From: Pirellulaceae bacterium
Lineage (GTDB): Bacteria > Planctomycetota > Planctomycetia > Pirellulales > Pirellulaceae
Direction: 5' to 3'
Assembly (NCBI GenBank): GCA_023382975.1
Contig: JAHDXO010000026.1
Location: 47,087 to 111,086 of the forward strand
Length of the DNA: 64,000 nt
Below, piece by piece: positions 43,677 through 51,546 of the stretch. A program made the translations under genes and the position numbers. Under the pieces are notes generated by a model. That model was not told the DNA's origin, made no database searches, and saw nothing but the letters and a program-made list of their open reading frames with translations. Every line of letters begins with the position of its first letter. The first letter of the stretch is position 1.

Positions 43677-44309
43677 ATGACAATTCGAGTGTTAGTAGCA
43701 GACGACCACCAAGTCGTTCGATCGGGACTGAGGAGCATGTTTGCCGACACGGAGATCGAGGTCGTCGCCGAGGCCGCATCGGGGAAAGATGCCCTTCAGG
43801 TGGCTTCCGAGACGCAACTGAACCTAGTCCTGCTGGACGTCCGAATGCCTGATGGAGATGGACTGAACGTGCTGGGCCGGCTGAAGCTGGACCACCCGGA
43901 GTTGGCGGTGTTGATGCTCAGCACCTACGATAATCCGACCTATGTGGCCCGCGCCGTTGCTTTGGGTGCGGCCGGTTACGTATTGAAGGACGCGCAACAC
44001 GACGTGTTGCTGGACGCCGTGCGTCGGGCCGCTGCGGGCGAGAACATCTGGACCCGCGAGGAACTGCGCCGCGTGACGGGTGCTTTGGCAACGCCACGGT
44101 TAGCGTCGAACGTCGAGGTTCCGTTGACACAGCGGGAAAGCGAAGTGCTGCGGCAACTGGCCTTGGGGCTCACCAACAAGGAGATCGCTCAAGCGTTGCA
44201 CATCAGCTACGAAACCGTCAAGGAGCATGTGCAACACATCCTTCGCAAGATCGGCGTCACCGATCGCACTCAGGCAGCCGTCTGGGCGGTGCGCAAGGGC
44301 TTGGTCTAG
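43677..44309 (+). CDS. NarL/LuxR-family response regulator, orphan
   Basis: 210 residues. The receiver domain has acidic pocket D-D-H at the start, phosphorylation Asp in V-L-L-D-V-R-M-P, Thr/Ser switch in L-S-T-Y-D, and Lys in Y-V-L-K-D. A C-terminal LuxR-type helix-turn-helix is L-T-Q-R-E-S-E-V-L-R-Q-L-A-L-G-L-T-N-K-E-I-A, then S-Y-E-T-V-K-E-H-V. It should bind DNA as a phosphorylated dimer. No histidine kinase gene is next to it. A promoter and palindrome lie upstream, and a strong hairpin follows the stop. Confidence 0.93.
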   Translation: MTIRVLVADDHQVVRSGLRSMFADTEIEVVAEAASGKDALQVASETQLNLVLLDVRMPDGDGLNVLGRLKLDHPELAVLMLSTYDNPTYVARAVALGAAGYVLKDAQHDVLLDAVRRAAAGENIWTREELRRVTGALATPRLASNVEVPLTQRESEVLRQLALGLTNKEIAQALHISYETVKEHVQHILRKIGVTDRTQAAVWAVRKGLV

Positions 44310-44331
44310 CGCTGACTTGATGGTAGCCATT

Positions 44332-44352
44332 TAGCCGAATTCGTGAGAGTTT
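44332..44352 (+). repeat. Copy of the GAATTC-type dispersed palindrome
   Basis: Reads GCCGAATTCGTGAGAG from 44334, so the last part has diverged. It immediately precedes the hairpin at 44353. Confidence 0.65.
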
Positions 44353-44404
44353 CGAAAACGGGACAGGCACCGGGCATCGATGCCCGATGCCAGTCCCGTT
44401 TTCG
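44353..44404. terminator. Strong hairpin with 12-base arms behind the response-regulator gene
   Basis: CGAAAACGGGAC and GTCCCGTTTTCG pair perfectly; GGGCATCGATGCCC forms a second palindrome in the loop. A half copy (GATGCCAGTCCCG) lies at 63780 onwards, so it may be a dispersed repeat that also ends transcription. Confidence 0.55.
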
Positions 44405-44440
44405 TAGGGTCTCTGTCCTTTTTGCGGAGTTCTGTAAGCG

Positions 44441-45793
44441 ATGACCAAAGCGACGGATATTTTCTTGAAAAGCGTCGAGACGGCGACCCAGCGCATTGAC
44501 TATCGCGTGCCGATCAAATTCGGTGGGCGAGTTGTCACCGATGTGGTGCTGCTGGACGTGGCGGTCGACATCGAAATGCGCGACGGCAGGCGTGCTCGCG
44601 GATATGGTTCGATGCCGATGGGCAACGCCTGGGCTTGGCCGACGCAGTCTTCTTCCGGCGATCAGACCCTGGCCGCGATGATCCAATTGGGAGAACGGTT
44701 GGCCATCGACGCGAGCGATTACTCCGAAGCCGGTCACCCGTTGGAGATCACCCACGATCTGGCGGCCGACTATCAAGCCGCGGCGGATCGAGTGATCGTC
44801 GACCTGGGACTCGGCGAACCCATGCCGCGTCTGGCCCAACTGGTCGCTGCCAGTCCGTTGGAAGCGGCGATCCACGACGCTTTCGGCGTGGCCTTGCAAC
44901 AGAACTCGTACAACGTGCTGGGCGAGACGTACGCGAATCGGGATCTGGCCAGCTATTTGACCGACGAGTTCGCCGGCGAGTATCTGGACCGCTACACGCT
45001 CCGCGAGCCGAAAACGAAAATGCCGCTGTACCATTTGGTCGGTGCATTGGATGCGCTGACCGAGGCGGAGCTCAGCAACCCCGTCCACGATGGACTGCCC
45101 GAGACGCTGGGCCAATGGATTTTGGCCGACGGGTTGACTCACTTGAAGATTAAACTGGCCGGCGACGATTTGGCCTGGGACGTCCAGCGTGTCGTCGGCG
45201 TCGAGCGTGTGGCGGAGGAAGCCCAACGGCGCCGCGGCTGTCAACAGTGGAGCTACTCGCTGGACTTCAACGAGAAATGTGCCAGCGTCGAGTACGTGTT
45301 GGAGTTCTTGCGCCGTTTACAGGAAGAATCCCCGACGGCTCTGACTCGCGTGCAGTACATCGAACAGCCGACTCACCGCGATTTGCGAGCCAACCCGGAG
45401 AATCGCATGCACGAGGCGGCCAAGATCAAGCCGGTGGTGATCGACGAATCGCTGGTCGATCTGGAGAGTCTGCTGTTGGCACGCGAACAGGGCTACTCGG
45501 GCGTGGCGCTGAAAGCCTGCAAAGGGCACACCGAGGCGTTATTGATGGGCGCCGCTGCGCAGAAGTACCAATTGTTCCTCTGCGTCCAGGACCTGACCTG
45601 CATCGGTCGCTCGTTCCTGCATTCGGCCTCCGTCGCCGCCCGTATCCCCACCGTCGCCGCCATCGAAGGCAACGGCCGCCAATACTGTCCCGCCGGCAAT
45701 CGAGGCTGGGACGAACGCTTCCCCGGCATGTTCCAAATCACCGACGGCACCGTCCAAACCAGCGAACTAAACGGCCCGGGCCTGGGATACTGA
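44441..45793 (+). CDS. Enolase-superfamily enzyme (mandelate racemase/muconate-lactonising type)
   Basis: 450 residues. The barrel motifs are in order: H-L-K-I-K-L (Lys236 and Lys238, candidate general bases), L-D-F-N-E-K (Asp275), Y-I-E-Q-P-T (Glu308) and V-I-D-E-S (Asp335/Glu336) as metal ligands, and V-A-L-K-A-C-K (Lys358/361) opposite. These form a divalent-metal site that abstracts a proton next to a carboxylate. Reactions in the family include sugar-acid dehydration, epimerisation and cycloisomerisation; the exact one cannot be told. The N-terminal capping domain is long. It stands alone between a hairpin and the convergent glycerol kinase gene. Confidence 0.75.
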   Translation: MTKATDIFLKSVETATQRIDYRVPIKFGGRVVTDVVLLDVAVDIEMRDGRRARGYGSMPMGNAWAWPTQSSSGDQTLAAMIQLGERLAIDASDYSEAGHPLEITHDLAADYQAAADRVIVDLGLGEPMPRLAQLVAASPLEAAIHDAFGVALQQNSYNVLGETYANRDLASYLTDEFAGEYLDRYTLREPKTKMPLYHLVGALDALTEAELSNPVHDGLPETLGQWILADGLTHLKIKLAGDDLAWDVQRVVGVERVAEEAQRRRGCQQWSYSLDFNEKCASVEYVLEFLRRLQEESPTALTRVQYIEQPTHRDLRANPENRMHEAAKIKPVVIDESLVDLESLLLAREQGYSGVALKACKGHTEALLMGAAAQKYQLFLCVQDLTCIGRSFLHSASVAARIPTVAAIEGNGRQYCPAGNRGWDERFPGMFQITDGTVQTSELNGPGLGY

Positions 45794-45828
45794 AATAATC
45801 GGTGACGTCGGCTGAGGTTGGTTGGATT

Positions 45829-45900
45829 ATCACGGCAGAATCATAGCCAAGAATTCATGAGAACATGAAAGTCGTTGCCTTCTCGTGGTTCTGCCGTGAT
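45829..45900. terminator. Inverted repeat between convergent genes, carrying a diverged palindrome
   Basis: Perfect 12-base arms ATCACGGCAGAA (45829-45840) and TTCTGCCGTGAT (45889-45900). The loop contains TAGCCAAGAATTCATGAGAA, a diverged copy of the dispersed palindrome. It suits a two-way terminator for the enolase-like and glycerol kinase genes. Confidence 0.5.
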
Positions 45901-45914
45901 GATTCTGCCAAGTC

Positions 45915-47408
45915 CTACCCCTCTTCCCACGCAAGGGCTCGTTGGACGGCTCGCTTCCAGCGGCGGTAGCGGGTCTCTCGTTCTGCTTCCGGCATGCGGG
46001 GTCGGAATTCGCGGTCCAATGCCCAGCGGCGGGCGATCTCTTGCTGGTCGCTCCAGTAGCCGACGGCCAAGCCCGCCAGGTAGGCGGCGCCCAAGGCCGT
46101 CGTTTCCGCCACGACCGGGCGCTGGACGTTCGTCCCCAGCGCGTCGGCTTGCATCTGCAGCATCAGGTTGTTGACCGTCGCGCCGCCATCGACCCGAAGT
46201 TCGTGCAGCGAGATGCCCGCGTCGGACTGCATGGCCTCGACCAAGTCGCGTGTCTGCCAAACCATCGATTCCAGCGCGGCGCGAGCCAAATGCGCGGCGG
46301 TGGTGCCGCGGCTGATGCCCAGGACAGTGCCGCGGGCGTAGGCGTCCCAGTGCGGCGCTCCCAAACCAGTGAACGCGGGCACGACGACCACGCCGTCGCT
46401 ATCCGGCACCGATGCGGCCAACGCCTCGACATCGGACGACTTCTCGATCAGCCCCAGTCCGTCCCGCAACCATTGAACCACGGCGCCGGATACGAACACC
46501 GAGCCTTCCAGGCAATACGTCACGCGGCCGTCGATGCCCCAGCCGATCGTCGTCAGCAGTTTATTCTTCGAGACCGTCGGACGCTCGCCCGTATTAAGCA
46601 ACAGGAAACTGCCCGTGCCGTAGGTGTTTTTGGCCGACCCAACTTCGAAGCACGCCTGGCCGAACGTCGCCGCCTGCTGGTCGCCTGCGACCCCGGCGAT
46701 CGGCAGCGGTCGGCCCAGCCAGCCCTTCTCGGTCTCGCCGAACACACCGCTGGACGGCAGCACCTCGGGTAACATGGCTCGGGGCACGTCCAGGATCGCC
46801 AGCAATTCATCGTCCCAGTCGAGCGTGTGCAGGTTGAACAATAGCGTGCGACTGGCGTTGCTGTAGTCGGTCACGTGCCGCTTGCCGCCCGTCAACCGCC
46901 AGATCAGGAACGAGTCCACGGTGCCGAACAACACCTCGCCCCTCGCCGCCCGTTCGCGCAAGCCGGGAGTCTGATCGAGCAGGTACTTGATCTTGGATCC
47001 GGAAAAATAGGCGTCGATCACCAGACCGGTCTTCTCCTGGAACAGCGGCTCCAGCCCGTCGTCCTTCAAGCGGTCGCAGATCCCCGCACTGATGCGACTC
47101 TGCCACACCACGGCATTGCCGATCGGCCGGCCCGTATCCCGCTCCCACAGCACCGTCGTCTCGCGCTGATTGGTCACGCCGACGGCGGCGATGTCCTCGG
47201 CCGTCAGGCTGGCGGCTTGCAGAGCCTGCCGCGCCACGGCGGATTGCGACGTCCAGATCGCCTCCGGATCGTGTTCGACGACGCCCGGCCGTGGCAGGAT
47301 CTGTTCGAATTCCTGATGGGCCGCCGACACGATCCGGCCGTCGTGGTCGAAAACGATGGCCCGGCTGGATGTCGTACCTTGGTCCAACGCCAAAATGTAT
47401 TGCGCCAT
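45915..47408 (-). CDS. glpK: Glycerol kinase
   Basis: 497 residues from ATG 47408 (M-A-Q-Y-I-L-A-L-D-Q-G-T-T-S-S-R), with GGGAGAG upstream; longer starts up to 47576 add non-homologous sequence. The FGGY carbohydrate-kinase pattern is complete: N-terminal D-Q-G-T-T-S-S-R-A-I, T-N-Q-R-E-T-T, A-G-D-Q-Q-A-A-T-F-G, Y-G-T-G-S-F-L, and D-G-G-A-T-V-N-N-L-M-L-Q-M-Q-A-D. It phosphorylates glycerol to glycerol-3-phosphate in the cytoplasm. No glycerol facilitator or dehydrogenase gene lies beside it. The next gene upstream is a divergent secreted hydrolase. Confidence 0.95.
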   Translation of the reverse strand: MAQYILALDQGTTSSRAIVFDHDGRIVSAAHQEFEQILPRPGVVEHDPEAIWTSQSAVARQALQAASLTAEDIAAVGVTNQRETTVLWERDTGRPIGNAVVWQSRISAGICDRLKDDGLEPLFQEKTGLVIDAYFSGSKIKYLLDQTPGLRERAARGEVLFGTVDSFLIWRLTGGKRHVTDYSNASRTLLFNLHTLDWDDELLAILDVPRAMLPEVLPSSGVFGETEKGWLGRPLPIAGVAGDQQAATFGQACFEVGSAKNTYGTGSFLLLNTGERPTVSKNKLLTTIGWGIDGRVTYCLEGSVFVSGAVVQWLRDGLGLIEKSSDVEALAASVPDSDGVVVVPAFTGLGAPHWDAYARGTVLGISRGTTAAHLARAALESMVWQTRDLVEAMQSDAGISLHELRVDGGATVNNLMLQMQADALGTNVQRPVVAETTALGAAYLAGLAVGYWSDQQEIARRWALDREFRPRMPEAERETRYRRWKRAVQRALAWEEG

Positions 47409-47574
47409 GTTGCTCTCCCGGTCTTGTCGCGATCGCCACCGTATCCGATAGTAACGCATCGGGCCGGACGAAGAAAGCGCCGGCGGCCGCCAAGTTGGGT
47501 CGCGGGCACCGAACCCGACTCGATGATCACAGCACACATCATGCACATCCTCCGCAGATCGCAGGTCGACTCCC

Positions 47575-48618
47575 ATGTTCCCACTTCACCGATTCGCATT
47601 TCCGATTTGCTTAGTCACGCTCGGGCTGACGTCAGTTCGAGCCGTCGCCGAGCCTCGGGTGCTGGCCCGTTACGAAGCCCGCGACACGTTGGGCCGACCG
47701 ACCGATCCGGACCCCGATGCGCAAGCCTGTCTCGCCGGCCTGACATGGGCGCCCGCTTCGTTTCCGGTGACGTGCGAAGGCGATGATACATCGAGCCACC
47801 GCGTGATCGTCCGTTTCCCGTCCCCCGTGCCAAGCGGCGACGCGGCCAACGACCACGTCACGATGGAGTGGCACCGGCCCTTCCAGACGCGGGCGGACGA
47901 TGCGAAAGCGCCGGCGGTTCTGGTCGTCCATGAATCGGGCCGGGCCATGCCGGTGGGCCGCTTGTTTGCGCGAGCGTTTCAGGCCGAGGGCATTCATGCC
48001 TTTCTGATCCATCTGCCGTACTACGGATTGCGCCGCGGGGCGAGCGACCGTCCCGAGTCGGACAATCTGGTCACGGTTGTCCGCCAAGCCATCGCCGATG
48101 TCCGCCGTGCGCGCGACGCGATCGCGTCCTTGCCCGAAGTGGATGCCGACCGGATCGCGATCCAAGGCACGAGCCTGGGCGGCTTCGTCGTTGCCATCGC
48201 TGCCAGTCTGGACAACGCCTTTCCGGCGTCCTTCATCATGCTCGCCGGCGGCCATCTCTACGATCTGGTTGTCAACGGTCAGCAGGATGCGGCCAATTTC
48301 CGCCGCGATCTGGAGCGAGCCGGTTACACGGGCGACGCCTTGCGCAAGCTGTTGTGGCAGATCGAACCAACTCGCGTCGCTCACCGACTGGACCCGCAGC
48401 GCACTTGGTTGTACACCGCTGCCCAGGACCGGGTGATCCCGCTGGAAAACGCGCAAGCGCTGGCCCGCGCCGCGCGTCTGGACGAAGACCACCACGTCAG
48501 CTTTCCGGGCGACCACTACACCGCCATCGTCCACTTCGCCACCATCGTCCGCCAAGTCGCCGCCCGCATCCGCGACTGCGAGCATGGACAAGCAGATGTC
48601 CCGCCATCTCGCCGATAA
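47575..48618 (+). CDS. Secreted alpha/beta hydrolase
   Basis: 347 residues with a signal peptide of about 25. The alpha/beta-hydrolase fold shows G-T-S-L-G-G as the nucleophile elbow around Ser195, an Asp near Q-D-R-V-I-P and a His in G-D-H-Y-T-A-I-V-H to complete the triad. The region V-H-E-S-G-R and L-P-Y-Y-G-L-R-R-G fits dienelactone-hydrolase or prolyl-peptidase-like esterases. It probably cleaves an ester or similar bond outside the cytoplasm; the substrate is unknown. It is divergent from glpK. Confidence 0.7.
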   Translation: MFPLHRFAFPICLVTLGLTSVRAVAEPRVLARYEARDTLGRPTDPDPDAQACLAGLTWAPASFPVTCEGDDTSSHRVIVRFPSPVPSGDAANDHVTMEWHRPFQTRADDAKAPAVLVVHESGRAMPVGRLFARAFQAEGIHAFLIHLPYYGLRRGASDRPESDNLVTVVRQAIADVRRARDAIASLPEVDADRIAIQGTSLGGFVVAIAASLDNAFPASFIMLAGGHLYDLVVNGQQDAANFRRDLERAGYTGDALRKLLWQIEPTRVAHRLDPQRTWLYTAAQDRVIPLENAQALARAARLDEDHHVSFPGDHYTAIVHFATIVRQVAARIRDCEHGQADVPPSRR

Positions 48619-48730
48619 CCGTCAAGTGCGGTAAATTGGCGGGCAGTCCTGCATTCACAGCATGCTGTTCGGCAGTCGCAAGTTTTAACTTCCGGAAAAC
48701 GACAGACCGATTGTTGATTTGGAGGAACCT

Positions 48731-49369
48731 ATGGCACTAAGAGACTTCTGGATCAGTATTCGTACTGCGGCACGGTTTCTGAGTCCTAATGTTATCACAG
48801 ATTCGTCAGACGACGACACTCAGCAGATCGCGGCGGCACTCCAGCGAGCTTCCATTTGGTTGACCCCGAAATCCGTCGAAGGTTACGACGAGCAGGATTT
48901 CGATTTCCTGACGGACGAGGATCGTCAACGGTTGAGCCGGGATATCCATCAGTTCATCGCCGTCGCCCGCCAAGTTCCTCCGGATAAGCCCGCCTCCAGT
49001 GAGCAGGTCCAGGCGGCTTTGCCACTGTTCTTGAGCGTGTTCGAAATCATGCGGCCTGACCAATACGCTGACATCGAAGCATTCCGTATCGGCAAGCGAA
49101 TTGAACAAGAGCTGAGGGACCAACTTCCAGATTGGGTCAGAGAAATGCGTTTCGAGAGCGGCAAGGATGCCAATGGCGATCCGGCGATTTGGATCTGGGT
49201 AGAAATGGACGATACGGCTGCAACAAAAGAGGACTTTTCCCGGAACACACGGCGCGTGCGCAGCATGATCATCGACTGTGTTCGGCGGCTCGATGTTCCG
49301 CACTGGCCCTACGTGCGATTCAGCACGGTCTCCGAGCGAATCGAGGCTGCAATGGAAGCGGTGAAATGA
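48731..49369 (+). CDS. Partner protein of a HEPN-like module, unknown fold
   Basis: 212 residues from ATG 48731, directly after GGAGGAACCT. The chain is acidic and soluble. Notable stretches are S-I-W-L-T-P (41-46), a helical region F-D-F-L-T-D-E-D-R-Q-R-L (57-68), W-I-W-V-E-M-D-D (154-161), and W-P-Y-V-R-F-S-T near the C-terminus (192-199). The last two look like beta strands of a small conserved domain. It has no nucleotidyltransferase motif (no G-S-x-x-x-G ... D-x-D), so it is not the usual MNT antitoxin of HEPN pairs. Its stop overlaps the start of the next gene by four bases, so the two proteins are made together. The role is inferred: inhibitor, sensor or substrate-binding partner of the HEPN-like protein. 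Confidence 0.6.
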   Translation: MALRDFWISIRTAARFLSPNVITDSSDDDTQQIAAALQRASIWLTPKSVEGYDEQDFDFLTDEDRQRLSRDIHQFIAVARQVPPDKPASSEQVQAALPLFLSVFEIMRPDQYADIEAFRIGKRIEQELRDQLPDWVREMRFESGKDANGDPAIWIWVEMDDTAATKEDFSRNTRRVRSMIIDCVRRLDVPHWPYVRFSTVSERIEAAMEAVK

Positions 49370-49872
49370 CACTTCATGCCGATCTGTTGGCTCAAGCAAA
49401 GCATCTTGCTCGGCGAGAGCCGCAACGCCCCAAACAGGCAAGCCTTCGCCGTGCAGTCTCGGCAGCCTACTACGCTTTGTTCCACATGCTCGTTCACGAT
49501 GCGTCAAGGCGACTTGTCCGCGATGCCAGTGTGCAGAGCCTTTTGGGTCGCGCTTTCCTCCACACGGAAATGAACAAAGCATCGAAGTCCTTTGCCGGCG
49601 GTAGCCTGCCACAGAGGTTCGATGTGATCACAGGCGGTCAGGCGATCCCGAACTCTTTGCGCAACGTCGCCCAGACATTTGTTGACTTACAGCAAGCGCG
49701 GCACGAGGCTGATTACAATCTGGCAAAGTCGTTCTTGAGAGCCGATGTCGAAGCACTTATCGATCAAGCGGAACAAGCGTTTCAGGATTGCCAGACCGTG
49801 AGGAGCACCGACCTGGGACGCTTGTATTCGGTATGCCTCTTGCTTTGGGAACGTTGGGACAAAGTGAAATAG
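49366..49872 (+). CDS. HEPN-like (UPF0332-type) helical protein
   Basis: 168 residues from ATG 49366, overlapping the previous stop (ATGA). It is all helical. Residues 26-42, S-L-R-R-A-V-S-A-A-Y-Y-A-L-F-H-M-L, match the R-A-x-x-x-A-Y-Y-A-x-F-H signature of UPF0332/HEPN domains. Residues 111-118, A-R-H-E-A-D-Y-N, match the second conserved R-x-E-A-D-Y element. A classical R-x(4-6)-H RNase motif is not clear; the nearest is R62-A-F-L-H66, with three residues between. HEPN proteins often serve as ribonucleases or RNA binders in toxin-antitoxin and defence loci. The close coupling to an unknown partner suggests such a two-gene unit. A nucleic-acid-binding housekeeping role is also possible. Confidence 0.6.
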   Translation: MTLHADLLAQAKHLARREPQRPKQASLRRAVSAAYYALFHMLVHDASRRLVRDASVQSLLGRAFLHTEMNKASKSFAGGSLPQRFDVITGGQAIPNSLRNVAQTFVDLQQARHEADYNLAKSFLRADVEALIDQAEQAFQDCQTVRSTDLGRLYSVCLLLWERWDKVK

Positions 49873-49917
49873 ACGATGCCGTTTTCTGTCCCGGCCCGCT
49901 TTCTTTCTGCCGTTCCA

Positions 49918-51414
49918 CTAATCCTCGGTCGGCAGGGGATGGTCCTTGGTTTCCGGGGCGAAGATCAGGACGACCAGGCCGAGCAGGTAGACGCTGGCAA
50001 GCAGAACGGAGACCGAGCGAAAGGGTTCGGCGAATCCGAAACTCTCAAAGCCGCCGCGGATCGGGTCCTTCAGGATGATCACCAGCGCGGCCAGGATGCG
50101 GCCGACGTTGTAACAAAAACCGGTACCGCTGCTGCGCAGCCGGGTGGGGTAGATCTCCGGGAAATAGATCGAGTATCCGCCGAACAGACTGAGCGTGGCG
50201 AAGCCGACCAGCAGCGGCATCCAATAGACCTGCGACGGTTCCCGCAGCGTCAAGAAGACACCCGTCACCGTCAACCAGCAGAAGACGAAGGCAAGTCCAA
50301 AGGCCAGACGACGGCCGATCCGTGTGGCGATCCAAGTGAACGTCAACATCCCCAGCAGCGCGCCGACATCGTACAACGTCATCCCGGTGGCTTTGATCTT
50401 GGCGACCTCCTCCGACGGCAGTCTCTTCAACGCGGTGTCGATCAGTTCGGGGAAATAGAAGCCGACTCCCCACAGTCCGATCACGCCGATGACTGCCAGC
50501 GAGACGCCAACCAAGGTGCTGCGCCGCCAGCGGGCCGTGGCAAACAGACTGCGGATGTCGCCCAATTGCCGTTCGAGGTTCTCCGCGGCGTTTCTCTTCG
50601 CCTGATGCCAAGCCTCCGGTTCCCGGATCGTGCGCAGGACCAGCACGGCCAGGACGGCGGGAAGTACGCCGATCAACAGCAGCAACCGCCAACCGCCAAC
50701 GGCTTGATCGAGCAGCCCGAACACGTTCGTCGGCAGATCCGGCGAGACGATGAAGCGGGCGATCAGCGCGCCGCCGATGTTTCCCAAGGCCGACAGCGAT
50801 TGGAACAGTCCCAGCGCCACGGCTCGGGAGTGATCGGGCATCGTTTCCGCGATCAGCGTCGCGGCGTTGGCAAACGCGCCGCCGATGCCGCACCCCATCA
50901 GAAAACGATACAAGCAGAAATCCCAAAGCCCGAAGGCCAGACCGGACAGTCCGGTGAAGACCGAATAGACCAGGATCGCCACCGCCAATGTCCGCACTCG
51001 TCCCAGTCGATCGCCGAACACTCCGAACGCGAATCCGCCCACCGACCAGCCGACGAGCATCAACGCCGTCAGATAATCGCCGAACTTGGCGGCGCGCCGG
51101 TCGAACGCCGCGTCCAATGCGCTCCGCATCCGAGCCTCGATCGCAGCGTCTCGGTCGCTCCGATTTACGGCTCCCGCCGCGATCTGCGCATCGGTCTCGC
51201 GCGACGCCACAGCTTCGACGCTCGCCAGAATCCGCGCCTCGTAGGCGTCCCAATTCAGCAATTCCTTGACCGCCGGCGCGCGGGAGAGCACGAACAGCCG
51301 TTGGGCCATGCAATCGAACATCCAGGCAAGAATGGCGATTGACAGCACCCACCAGTGATAGCGGGTTAGCCCTTGAAACCATCGCTGCCGCCGCGGATGC
51401 TGGCTGTCGGCCAT
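49918..51414 (-). CDS. MFS transporter, sugar/aromatic-acid symporter type
   Basis: 498 residues from ATG 51414, with AAGGATGG upstream. Twelve hydrophobic helices are present. The loop between helices 2 and 3 holds the family signature G-D-R-L-G-R-V-R-T, and R-S-S-G-T-G-F-C-Y-N-V-G-R late in the chain fits the sugar or organic-acid H+ symporters. A long hydrophilic loop (about 45-110) follows helix 1. It lies between the convergent HEPN-like gene and a ceramidase-like hydrolase on the same strand, 132 bases away, so it may import a product of that enzyme. The substrate is not known. Confidence 0.85.
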   Translation of the reverse strand: MADSQHPRRQRWFQGLTRYHWWVLSIAILAWMFDCMAQRLFVLSRAPAVKELLNWDAYEARILASVEAVASRETDAQIAAGAVNRSDRDAAIEARMRSALDAAFDRRAAKFGDYLTALMLVGWSVGGFAFGVFGDRLGRVRTLAVAILVYSVFTGLSGLAFGLWDFCLYRFLMGCGIGGAFANAATLIAETMPDHSRAVALGLFQSLSALGNIGGALIARFIVSPDLPTNVFGLLDQAVGGWRLLLLIGVLPAVLAVLVLRTIREPEAWHQAKRNAAENLERQLGDIRSLFATARWRRSTLVGVSLAVIGVIGLWGVGFYFPELIDTALKRLPSEEVAKIKATGMTLYDVGALLGMLTFTWIATRIGRRLAFGLAFVFCWLTVTGVFLTLREPSQVYWMPLLVGFATLSLFGGYSIYFPEIYPTRLRSSGTGFCYNVGRILAALVIILKDPIRGGFESFGFAEPFRSVSVLLASVYLLGLVVLIFAPETKDHPLPTED

Positions 51415-51546
51415 GTTCCATCCTTTGCCATTTGTGTGAAAGGCTCTCATTGTGCGGCCGGCAGCCGGATCTGCAAGTGGACGCTTGGTGCCAAAGAGGC
51501 AAGTCGGCTCGCCAGTTCACCCGCGAGTTGACGCTGAGCGAACGCA

